5,049 nt of DNA, from the NCBI GenBank assembly GCA_003542325.1, contig DPKV01000011.1, positions 1 through 5,049 of the forward strand, written 5' to 3'. Source of the stretch: Anaerolineaceae bacterium. GTDB lineage: Bacteria; Chloroflexota; Anaerolineae; Anaerolineales; Anaerolineaceae. A model generated the notes under the pieces. That model saw only the letters and a list, made by a program, of their open reading frames with translations, ran no database searches and was not told the DNA's origin. The position numbers were made by a program, and so were the translations under genes. Of this stretch, positions 1-5,049 are shown piece after piece; within the stretch, counting starts at the first letter, position 1, and each line of letters begins with the position of its first letter.

Positions 1-2
1 AG

Positions 3-71
3 CATTTGAAGATCCCGTGGTGGATTTTCAAACCACGCAAGCCTGAAAAAGTCGATCAATCCATCGGATGA
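3..71 (+). CDS. Possible C-terminal tail of a gene entering from the left edge
   Basis: Reading from base 3 the frame is open to a TGA at 69-71 and ends in a tail with two adjacent tryptophans followed by a basic stretch (IPWWIFKPRKPEK). That pattern would suit the cytoplasmic tail of a membrane protein, and its third codon positions are more GC-rich than those of the competing frame starting at base 2 (stop at 44-46). The minus strand is also open from about base 101 to the left edge, with a GTG at 84-86. With only 23 codons visible the choice is uncertain and no function can be assigned. If the hairpin at 5-32 is a non-coding element, there may be no gene here at all. Confidence 0.25.
   Translation, partial: HLKIPWWIFKPRKPEKVDQSIG
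5..32. repeat. Imperfect stem-loop with 11-bp arms
   Basis: The arms TTTGAAGATCC (5-15) and GGATTTTCAAA (22-32) pair over 11 positions with a single G-T wobble around the loop CGTGGT. The loop is itself complementary to ACCACG at 32-37, so two mutually exclusive structures or a pseudoknot are possible. No T-run follows, so it is not a canonical intrinsic terminator on the plus strand. The 8-mers GAAGATCC and GGATTTTC that form its arms recur in swapped order in the terminator at 2973-2998. Confidence 0.4.
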
Positions 72-94
72 GTCAAAATTTGGCACGTTAATAA

Positions 95-123
95 TTGCGG
101 TGGTTGGGATGTTGCTCTATACT
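95..123 (+). promoter_or_regulatory. Sigma-70-type promoter of the Trm9-like methyltransferase
   Basis: TTGCGG (95-100) and TATACT (118-123) are separated by exactly 17 bp. The expected transcription start is near 130-131, only 3-4 bases before the ATG at 134, and there is no Shine-Dalgarno sequence. The mRNA would therefore be leaderless or nearly so. The TTG at 95 that could act as an upstream in-frame start falls inside the -35 box, which argues against using it for translation. Confidence 0.5.
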
Positions 124-133
124 TAACGCGACC

Positions 134-871
134 ATGAAACCACGCATTCAAACCCAGCTTCTGGACATCAACCGTCGTTTTTACGACCAATTCGCCGCCT
201 CGTTTTCCGTCACCCGAGACCGGGTCCAGCCAGGCGTATGCAGTCTGTTACCACGTCTCGAAGAAGCGGGGCGGATCCTCGACCTGGGCTGCGGAAATGG
301 TACCCTCTCGCGGGCGTTGGTCCGGGCAGGCTTTGCAGGAGATTACCTGGGAACGGACATGAGCGCGGGACTGCTCAGTGAAGCCCGTTTGCTGCTGGGT
401 GACGTAAACCAGGGACATTTCACCTTCCAACAGTCGGATCTCACCACATCCGGATGGGAACACACCCTGCCTGGCTCGCCCTTTGACTGGCTGGTTTGTT
501 TTGCCGTCCTGCACCATCTGCCGGGTGACGAATTACGATTGAACATCCTCCGAGCCATGACCCGGTTAATCACCCCGGAAAGCCGCATAGCGGTCTCCGT
601 CTGGCAGTGGCAGAACAGCCCCCGATTGCATCAACACGTTGTCTCCTGGTCTGAAGTTGACCTGACGGATGCGGATGTCGATGAGGGGGATGTTCTCCTG
701 GATTGGCGGGCTGCGGACCAGATCGGCCTGCGGTATGTCCATACTTACAGCGAAGCCAGCCTGACAACCCTGGCCGAGTCGGCCGGGTTCAAAGTGCTGG
801 AATCTTATCATTCCGACGGCAAGCCCGGCAACCTTGCACTCTACCAGATCTGGCAGCATATTGAATTCTGA
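134..871 (+). CDS. Class I SAM-dependent methyltransferase, Trm9-like
   Basis: This 245-residue soluble protein has a class I methyltransferase fold. Motif I is LDLGCGNGT at 49-57, the acidic residue of motif II is D75 in YLGTDMS, a QSDL segment at 100-103 suits motif III, and FDWLVCFAVLHHLPG at 117-131 is the motif IV region ending in the His-His-x-Pro seen in methyltransferase type 11 proteins. The C-terminal half (VSVWQW, then LLDWRA and LRYVHTYSE) follows the layout of eukaryotic Trm9/ALKBH8, which methylate carboxymethyl-uridine in the tRNA wobble position. Bacterial members are mostly uncharacterised, so a tRNA substrate is inference. The start at ATG 134 is preferred over an in-frame TTG at 95, because the upstream 13 residues overlap the predicted promoter and do not fit the family. 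It is monocistronic and convergent with the ZIP gene, from which a REP-like element separates it. Confidence 0.88.
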   Translation: MKPRIQTQLLDINRRFYDQFAASFSVTRDRVQPGVCSLLPRLEEAGRILDLGCGNGTLSRALVRAGFAGDYLGTDMSAGLLSEARLLLGDVNQGHFTFQQSDLTTSGWEHTLPGSPFDWLVCFAVLHHLPGDELRLNILRAMTRLITPESRIAVSVWQWQNSPRLHQHVVSWSEVDLTDADVDEGDVLLDWRAADQIGLRYVHTYSEASLTTLAESAGFKVLESYHSDGKPGNLALYQIWQHIEF

Positions 872-955
872 TATTGAAAAATAATTTTCCTTATTAATTT
901 CCTCCCATAATAAATATTGTGACGACGATAGAGATTCGTGCCTCATAAAGATCTA

Positions 956-1000
956 TGGGGCGAGGCTCTCCCTGCGGGAGGCGTAAGCTGCCTCGCCCCA
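956..1000. repeat. REP-like palindromic element between convergent genes
   Basis: Perfect 11-bp arms TGGGGCGAGGC (956-966) and GCCTCGCCCCA (990-1000) enclose a second hairpin, CTCCC-TGC-GGGAG (968-980), followed by an unpaired GCGTAAGCT. The predicted structure is a compound stem-loop. The arm sequence GCCTCGCCCC also occurs in the palindrome inside the RAYT gene near the right edge, which supports a REP family mobilised by a RAYT. It sits between the stops of the methyltransferase and ZIP genes and may hinder read-through in both directions, but it lacks a flanking T-run. The rest of the 872-1017 gap is AT-rich, with a weak GAAAA/TTTTC hairpin at 876-889. Confidence 0.75.
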
Positions 1001-1017
1001 AATTCACTCAATGTTTT

Positions 1018-1830
1018 TTACCCCAACGCCACATCCAGCAACATCATCACAGCAAACCCAAGCATGACGCCGATGGTGGGGATGTCCGAATGTCCTTCAC
1101 ACTTGCTGGAAGGGATCAGTTCCTCTGCCACGACATAGATCATTGCACCGGCGGCAAAGGCCAACGCGTAGGGCAATAGCGGCCGCATCAGCAGTGTGGC
1201 GGCTGCGCCAATCACCCCGGCTATCGGTTCCACCATCCCGGAGAATTGACCGTACACAAACGCCTTGCCCACCTTCCAACCCTCCCGTCTGAGCGGTGCG
1301 GATACCGCCAGCCCTTCCGGGAAGTTCTGGATGCCGATACCCAGCGCGAGGGCCACCGCGGAGGCAATACCTGCGCCTTCAACACCGGCTGCCGCCGCCC
1401 CAAAAGCCACACCAACAGCCAACCCTTCAGGGATATTATGCAACGTGATGGCAGTGACCAATAGCACACTGCGCTGCCAGGAAGATTTCGGACCCTCAGT
1501 ATAGGTCTCGCCATCCGTGCGGTGCATGTGCGGCAGTAATTTATCCACTGCAAACAGGAACACGCCGCCCAGCAGGAAACCGACGGTTGCCGGGAACCAG
1601 GCCGGGACGGATAAGTTCTCGGACATCTCAATCGCCGGCGCCAGCAGAGACCAGTATGAGGCTGCGATCATCACACCGGATGCAAAACCCAGCAGTCCGT
1701 TCAGCAGCTTCCGGCTGACTTCTTTGGTGAAGAAAACCATCGCTGCACCAAGCGCGGTCACCCACCAGGTGAACAAGGTGCCAAACAGAGCCTGGATGAT
1801 CGGTGAAAATTGTTCCAAAAAAGCAATCAT
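1018..1830 (-). CDS. ZIP family divalent metal transporter (GufA/ZupT-like)
   Basis: This 270-residue integral membrane protein of the inner membrane probably imports zinc or related divalent cations (iron, manganese). About eight hydrophobic segments are visible, at roughly 11-31, 44-62, 78-97, 120-146, 152-180, 190-214, 217-239 and 250-269. The metal site signature of ZIP proteins is intact: H131, N132 and E135 in HNIPEG of the fourth segment, and Q168, N169 and E172 in QNFPEG of the fifth. E201 in MVEPIAG and the acidic pair in VAEELIPSS (236-237) are also typical of the GufA branch. The loop between segments 3 and 4 carries HMH at 101-103, as in many ZIP loops. The ATG at 1830 has a good ribosome site six bases upstream. 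Length and motifs are normal for the family, so it looks functional. Metal specificity cannot be read from the sequence. Confidence 0.95.
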   Translation of the reverse strand: MIAFLEQFSPIIQALFGTLFTWWVTALGAAMVFFTKEVSRKLLNGLLGFASGVMIAASYWSLLAPAIEMSENLSVPAWFPATVGFLLGGVFLFAVDKLLPHMHRTDGETYTEGPKSSWQRSVLLVTAITLHNIPEGLAVGVAFGAAAAGVEGAGIASAVALALGIGIQNFPEGLAVSAPLRREGWKVGKAFVYGQFSGMVEPIAGVIGAAATLLMRPLLPYALAFAAGAMIYVVAEELIPSSKCEGHSDIPTIGVMLGFAVMMLLDVALG

Positions 1831-1836
1831 AAACGA

Positions 1837-1841
1837 CTCCT
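1837..1841 (-). promoter_or_regulatory. Ribosome binding site of the ZIP gene
   Basis: AGGAG on the minus strand lies six bases before the ATG at 1830 and fixes this start. It contrasts with the two methyltransferase genes, which lack a usable site. Confidence 0.75.
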
Positions 1842-1866
1842 ATTATTGTTTAAGATTAATTTGTTG

Positions 1867-1895
1867 ATTATAACATATCCTTAGCCTCATGTAAA
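1867..1895 (-). promoter_or_regulatory. Near-consensus promoter of the ZIP gene
   Basis: On the minus strand TTTACA (1895-1890) and TATAAT (1872-1867) are spaced by 17 bp, and TGT directly before the -10 gives an extended -10 motif. This is the strongest promoter in the window and predicts a start near 1860 with a leader of about 30 bases. Such a good core promoter on a metal importer suggests control by repression. Candidate operators are the palindrome at 1897-1914 and a short TGTT/AACA dyad (1862-1875) over the -10, but neither matches a Zur, Fur or MntR box that I recognise. Confidence 0.8.
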
Positions 1896-1896
1896 T

Positions 1897-1914
1897 AGTT
1901 ATTTATTCATAACT
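1897..1914. promoter_or_regulatory. Hyphenated palindrome in the divergent promoter region
   Basis: AGTTAT (1897-1902) and ATAACT (1909-1914) form a perfect 6-bp dyad around TTATTC. It lies just upstream of the ZIP -35 box and two bases before the putative -35 of the divergent RlmI-like gene. The position would let one dimeric regulator touch both promoters. The surroundings are AT-rich, so a chance dyad is possible. Confidence 0.35.
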
Positions 1915-1916
1915 AA

Positions 1917-1945
1917 TTTTCAAACAGGCGATTCCACGGTAAAAT
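1917..1945 (+). promoter_or_regulatory. Probable promoter of the RlmI-like gene
   Basis: TTTTCA (1917-1922) and TAAAAT (1940-1945) are 17 bp apart. The expected start of transcription falls about at the A of the ATG (1952), so the transcript would be leaderless. GAGGA at 1946-1950 is only one base from the ATG and too close for a normal Shine-Dalgarno interaction. The -35 is weak. Confidence 0.45.
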
Positions 1946-1951
1946 GAGGAC

Positions 1952-2959
1952 ATGAACCCAATTCAACCAGCCCTTGAAACCATCCAAAACGCCGCCCGAA
2001 GAAGGACGCCTGACCCGGCTTCGACCGATGCTTTTCGCTTATTCAACGGCTTCTATGAAGGCGTGCCCGGTCTGGTTCTGGACCGGTACGGATCTGCGCT
2101 GGTGATCTTTGACCATACGCCGGAAGCGCAATATAGCGAACTTGCGAAAATTATCTCCAAATGAGCGCTCGAAACTCTTGAAGGATTGGATGCGGTGCTC
2201 CTCAAGCAGCGCGGCGGCTCGGATGAATTCCAAAAGAAGGGGCAATTCCTGACCGGCAACCACCTCCCGGATCAGATCACCGAGTTTGGCGTCCATTACG
2301 CCCTCGACCTGCAAATGAACCGGGATGCGGGTTTTTATCTCGATACCCGCCATTTACGGCGCTGGCTGCTGGATAACGCTGCCGGGAAACGCCTCCTCAA
2401 TACCTTTGCCTATACCGGCAGTCTGGGCGTGGCAGCGGGAGTGGGAGGTGCAGCCGAGGTTATCCAGACCGATATCAGCAGGAAATTCCTTCAATTCGCT
2501 AAATTATCCTGGGAATTGAACGAATTACACAAGAAAGAACAGCGAATTCTACCAGATGACTTCTTCCGGGTGGTCGGTCGGCTGCGCCATCAGGACCGCC
2601 TTTTTGATAGGGTGATCCTGGACCCGCCCTTCTTCTCCGCCACAGCAGCGGGGCGGGTGGACCTGCAAAACGAGAGTACCCGGCTGATCAACAAAATCCG
2701 CCCCCTGGTCGCACATGAGGGCCGGCTGGTGGTGATCAATAACGCCCTCTTTCTCTCCGGCGCGGACTTTATGGGGGAACTGGAGCAGCTCTGCCGGAGC
2801 GAGTACCTGTCCTTTGAACAGATCATCCCCATCCCGGAGGACATCACGGGCTACCCGGACACCATCGTGAGTCCACCCCCGGTTGACCCTGCGCCGTTCA
2901 ACCATCCCACCAAGATCGCCATCCTGCGGGTGACCCGCAAAGACCAGAGGACATCATAA
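1952..2959 (+). pseudogene. RlmI/RlmK-like rRNA cytosine-C5 methyltransferase with an in-frame stop
   Basis: The frame encodes 335 residues if the TGA at codon 71 (2162-2164) is read through; the same frame continues without any shift. FRLFNGFYEGVPGLVLDRYG at residues 28-47 matches the segment between the PUA and catalytic domains of RlmI (COG1092). The methyltransferase domain follows: NRDAGFYLDTR at 123-133, motif I in LNTFAYTGSLGVAA at 149-162, an acidic D174, PDDFF at 201-205, and motif IV ILDPPFF at 222-228. It ends in the DPAPFNHPTKIAILRV tail usual for this branch. The N-terminal PUA domain of E. coli RlmI is absent, as in many short relatives. Known family members methylate a cytosine of 23S rRNA using SAM; the exact site here is unknown. 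Both sides of the stop are well conserved, so the break is recent, a sequencing error, or recoded. The gene is divergent from ZIP and ends at a strong terminator. Confidence 0.88.
2162..2206 (+). other. In-frame UGA followed by a short hairpin
   Basis: The UGA at 2162-2164 interrupts the RlmI-like gene between ISK and ALETLEG. Twelve bases after it, CTTGA-GGA (2177-2181, 2183-2185, bulged A at 2182) pairs with TCC-TCAAG (2199-2206) around a 13-base loop. The spacing resembles a bacterial selenocysteine insertion element, but the stem is short and no selenoprotein is known in this family. A nonsense mutation such as TGG or CGA to TGA, or a base-call error, is the simpler reading. Confidence 0.4.
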
Positions 2960-2972
2960 ATGCGTCAAAAAC

Positions 2973-2998
2973 CCCCGGGATTTTCGAAGATCCCGGGG
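2973..2998. terminator. Bidirectional intrinsic terminator
   Basis: CCCCGGGA (2973-2980) pairs perfectly with TCCCGGGG (2991-2998), and the central TTTTCGAAGA can extend the stem with one wobble pair. On the plus strand it is followed by a T-rich ATTTGTTCTTT. On the minus strand a run of five T follows (the AAAAA at 2967-2971). It lies 13 bases after the RlmI-like stop and 13 bases after the GH13 stop on the other strand, so it serves both convergent genes. Confidence 0.9.
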
Positions 2999-3011
2999 AT
3001 TTGTTCTTTCC

Positions 3012-4469
3012 CTAATGCTGTAATTTAAAAATCGCTCCCTGCCAGGGTTGAAGTGTCCGCTTGCGCAGGTGACCCTCCTCCACCACCGCACCGTCCGTAC
3101 TCAACAGGTCTTCCATCACCGTCCCATTCGGGAGATAGTCCCCCACCGGCACATTCAGCTCCCACGGGTTCCCCCCGGCGTTCATCGCCACCACAACCCT
3201 ATCTTTCCCCAGATGCCGCAGGAAGGCGATATTCCGGCCTTCGCCATACAGCGGCACAAACTCGCCTGTCCGCAGGACCGGATGTTCCAAGCGGATATGG
3301 GTATAGGTCTGGACGGCTTTCCGCAGGTCCTGATTCCACTGCGATTCATCCCACGGAAAAGGCACCCGGTTCTCAGGATCCCGCCCGCCGGACATGCCGA
3401 TCTCGTTGCCGTAATAGATGCAGGGCGCGCCGGGGTAGGTCATCTGGAACAGCGTGGCCAGCCGGAAGGCGTCCACATTCTCGCTGACCATACTCAGGAA
3501 GCGGGGCATATCGTGGCTGTCCATCAGGTTGAGCTGCGCCAGGACGTTCTGCCGGGGATAAAGTTCCAGCAAGACCTTCGCCCGCTGGAGGAAATCCCAG
3601 GCGGAAAGAACCGGTACCTCCGGCAGCCCCATCATCCCCGCGATCATCGCTTCATCCCGATAGCCCGTGCCAAAGAAGCCCACGCAGGCCGCCGTGAACT
3701 GGTAATTCATCACGCCGTCAAACATGTCACCCTGCAGCCAATCCTGCGCCTCGGAGGGGATCTCGCCCACCAGGTAAGCCTCCTCGTTCGGCAGTTTGGT
3801 CGCTGCGCGGAACTGCCGCCAGAAGGATTCGTCCTTGATCTCAAAGGGCACATCCAGCCGCCAGCCGTCCACGCCCTGCTCGATCCAGTGCCGGGCGACC
3901 TCGAACAGGAACTGCCGCACCTGGGGGTTGTCGGTGTTGAACTGCGGCAGGGCCGGCAGGTTCCACCAGCAGGAGTAGTTCGGTTTTCCCTGGTAGGCGT
4001 TCATCGGGAAACCGTAGACCCAGAACCAGTCCAGATAGGGTGATTTGTCTCCGTTTTCGAGGATGTGATTGAACTGGTAGAACCCGCGGCTGGCATGGTT
4101 GAACACGCCGTCCAGGACGATCCGCATCCCCCGGCGGTGGGCCTCATCCAGAAGCTGGAAGAAGACCTTGTTGCCGCCCAGAAGGGGGTCCACATGGTAA
4201 TAGTCGTACGTATGGTAACGGTGGCTGGCCGCGGACATGAAGATCGGGTTGAAGTAGATCGCGTTGACCCCCAGGTCCTGCAGGTAGTCCAGGTGTTCAT
4301 AGACGCCCAGCAGGTCGCCGCCTTTGAACCCCATTCGGGTGGGGGGCGCATCCCAGGGTTCGATGTTCGTCGGTTTTTCGAGATGTTCGGATTTGGCAAA
4401 ACGGTCAGGGAAAATCTGATAAAAAATAGCGTGCTTAACCCAATCGGGAGTGCAAGTCAACTCAGTCAT
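3012..4469 (-). CDS. GH13 alpha-glucan hydrolase, cyclomaltodextrinase/neopullulanase-like
   Basis: This 485-residue protein is a glycoside hydrolase family 13 enzyme acting on alpha-glucosidic bonds of maltodextrin-type substrates. The conserved regions are in order: DGVFNH at 120-125, LPQFNT at 174-179 (region V, close to the MPKLN of subfamily GH13_20), GWRLDV at 202-207 with nucleophile D206, VGEI at 234-237 with acid/base E236, and MDSHD at 316-320 with transition-state stabiliser D320. IYFNPIF followed by YHTYDYYHVDP (about 71-95) also resembles neopullulanases and cyclomaltodextrinases. The catalytic barrel starts almost at the N-terminus, so the CBM34 domain typical of GH13_20 is missing. 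The last 85 or so residues form the usual C-terminal beta domain. No signal peptide is seen, so it should act in the cytoplasm on imported oligosaccharides. Exact specificity (cyclodextrin, pullulan or maltodextrin) cannot be decided. No sugar transporter or regulator is visible next to it. Confidence 0.93.
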   Translation of the reverse strand: MTELTCTPDWVKHAIFYQIFPDRFAKSEHLEKPTNIEPWDAPPTRMGFKGGDLLGVYEHLDYLQDLGVNAIYFNPIFMSAASHRYHTYDYYHVDPLLGGNKVFFQLLDEAHRRGMRIVLDGVFNHASRGFYQFNHILENGDKSPYLDWFWVYGFPMNAYQGKPNYSCWWNLPALPQFNTDNPQVRQFLFEVARHWIEQGVDGWRLDVPFEIKDESFWRQFRAATKLPNEEAYLVGEIPSEAQDWLQGDMFDGVMNYQFTAACVGFFGTGYRDEAMIAGMMGLPEVPVLSAWDFLQRAKVLLELYPRQNVLAQLNLMDSHDMPRFLSMVSENVDAFRLATLFQMTYPGAPCIYYGNEIGMSGGRDPENRVPFPWDESQWNQDLRKAVQTYTHIRLEHPVLRTGEFVPLYGEGRNIAFLRHLGKDRVVVAMNAGGNPWELNVPVGDYLPNGTVMEDLLSTDGAVVEEGHLRKRTLQPWQGAIFKLQH

Positions 4470-4480
4470 ATGCCGCAGTC

Positions 4481-4486
4481 TCTCCT
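4481..4486 (-). promoter_or_regulatory. Ribosome binding site of the GH13 gene
   Basis: AGGAGA on the minus strand lies 11 bases before the ATG at 4469, slightly far but a good match. It supports this start. Confidence 0.6.
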
Positions 4487-4509
4487 GGAAATTGTCGGTT
4501 GAGAATTGA

Positions 4510-4537
4510 ATTGTACCATTGAAGGGGTGGATAAGAA
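4510..4537 (-). promoter_or_regulatory. Probable promoter of the GH13 gene
   Basis: On the minus strand TACAAT (4515-4510) is a good -10 box; a weak TTCTTA (4537-4532) lies 16 bp upstream. The region begins only a few bases after the transposase stop codon (4541-4543), so the hydrolase promoter directly abuts the transposase gene. No operator or catabolite-control site could be identified with confidence. Confidence 0.45.
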
Positions 4538-4540
4538 TTA

Positions 4541-5049
4541 TTATTGACCGGATGGATATTCCCTATCTAGTTCCCAATTCATGGGATTGGTTGCAATATA
4601 ATTCGTTATTTCCTCGTATGCTTTCTCATCTCTGATCACATGCTCATAATAATTTCGATGCCAAACCCGAAGATGTTCATATCCTCGAATTTTATGAATT
4701 TGCTTTGTCACTGCGGATTTAAATGATCCGACAATCGCCCCAAGGGAATGGGGTTTTACACCACGAGGATTGGAACCACCATTACCTCGTAAGGCGAGGC
4801 ATGCCTCGCCCCTACCTCACGAACCGTATCCACATCGTCTTGGTCAATCCAAATCACCCCATGCACATGGTTCGGCATGATCACATAATCATCCACGGTC
4901 ACACCCGCAAAATGCTCCGGTATCGCCCGCCATGCCCGATCCACAATTTGCCCTGTCGCACTCAAGCACACCTCTCCCTCCCGGATCTCGCCAAACAAAC
5001 AGGCACGTTCATACGTCACCAACGTCACAAAATACGCACCGGGTTGACT
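4541..5049 (-). pseudogene. REP-associated tyrosine transposase (RAYT), frameshifted and cut by the window edge
   Basis: From the right edge the frame reads SQPGAYFVTLVTYER, the usual start region of RAYT/IS200-like proteins; perhaps 20 N-terminal residues lie outside the window. The single-strand nuclease HUH motif is HVH in VIMPNHVHGVIWI (visible residues 61-63). That frame stops at 4756-4758. A second frame, open from 4816 to the stop at 4541-4543, carries the C-terminal half: SLGAIVGSFKSAVTK, then VWHRNYYEHVIRDE and EEITNYIATNP. The Tyr of the last motif is the likely catalytic residue. The two halves join perfectly if one base is restored in the palindrome arm near 4791-4794, giving GARHASPLRGNGGSNPRG. 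RAYTs process REP palindromes and move them; they are normally single-copy and domesticated. The product here is probably inactive unless the shift is an assembly error or is translated by frameshifting. Confidence 0.9.
4793..4810. repeat. REP palindrome inside the transposase gene
   Basis: GGCGAGGCATGCCTCGCC is an 18-bp perfect palindrome lying in the coding region between the HUH motif and the catalytic tyrosine, where it is translated as GARHASP. Beyond the core, the right arm continues CCTAC, while the left arm reads GTAA where GTAGG would be symmetrical, so one base appears lost on the left. The GCCTCGCCCC arm (4803-4812) is shared with the REP-like element at 956-1000. Confidence 0.85.

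Noticed and set aside
95..133. In-frame TTG at 95 as an upstream start of the Trm9-like methyltransferase.
   Set aside because: It coincides with the -35 box, has no ribosome site, and the added 13 residues resemble no family N-terminus.
876..889. GAAAA/TTTTC hairpin just after the methyltransferase stop as a terminator.
   Set aside because: Only five A-T-dominated pairs and no clean T-run after it; too weak to claim.
2163..2170. Perfect 8-bp palindrome GAGCGCTC overlapping the in-frame stop.
   Set aside because: It is short and within coding sequence; expected by chance in a window of this size.
2162..2206. Selenocysteine insertion at the UGA of the RlmI-like gene as the preferred explanation.
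   Set aside because: The stem is short with a bulge and the family has no known selenoproteins; kept only as a testable alternative.
3048..4043. Long 331-codon open frame on the plus strand, antisense to the GH13 gene, and a further one at 4065-4502.
   Set aside because: Their translations are rich in His, Pro and Arg without domain motifs, and lie opposite a gene with all GH13 signatures; they are by-products of codon bias.
4756..5028. A complete 90-residue small protein starting at the GTG at 5028.
   Set aside because: The GTG is an internal valine of the RAYT motif GAYFVTLVTYER and the frame is open to the window edge; it is the N-terminal part of a frameshifted gene.

Overview
The window looks like a chromosomal segment of a Chloroflexota bacterium, probably class Anaerolineae. 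This is inferred from the style of the encoded proteins (a Trm9-like methyltransferase, a short RlmI-like methyltransferase, a GufA-type ZIP transporter and a cytoplasmic GH13 enzyme) and from a REP-associated transposase carrying a GGCGAGGC/GCCTCGCC palindrome inside its gene. No rRNA or other phylogenetic marker is present, so the lineage is tentative. I see no CRISPR array, tRNA, phage or defence module.

Layout. Bases 1-94 hold an imperfect hairpin and possibly the tail of a gene entering from the left. A promoter (95-123) lies directly before a SAM-dependent, Trm9-like methyltransferase (134-871, +). A REP-like stem-loop (956-1000) fills the gap before a convergent ZIP metal transporter (1018-1830, -). 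The ZIP gene has a near-consensus promoter in a divergent intergenic region that also holds an 18-bp palindrome. It is shared with an RlmI/RlmK-like rRNA methyltransferase gene (1952-2959, +), which is interrupted by one in-frame UGA at codon 71. A strong bidirectional terminator (2973-2998) separates that gene from a convergent, intact GH13 alpha-glucan hydrolase (3012-4469, -). Upstream of the hydrolase on the same strand is a REP-associated tyrosine transposase (RAYT) gene, 4541 to beyond the right edge. It is broken by a one-base frameshift located in an arm of the REP palindrome embedded in it.

The genes do not form a pathway; they are four or five independent transcription units arranged divergently and convergently. 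The linking theme is the REP/RAYT pair: the transposase carries a palindrome whose arms recur in the REP-like element 3.8 kb away. Two of the genes appear disrupted (one nonsense codon, one frameshift), so decay or sequencing error must be separated before either is interpreted. The two methyltransferase genes also share a promoter geometry that predicts nearly leaderless mRNAs, whereas the ZIP and GH13 genes have ordinary Shine-Dalgarno sites.
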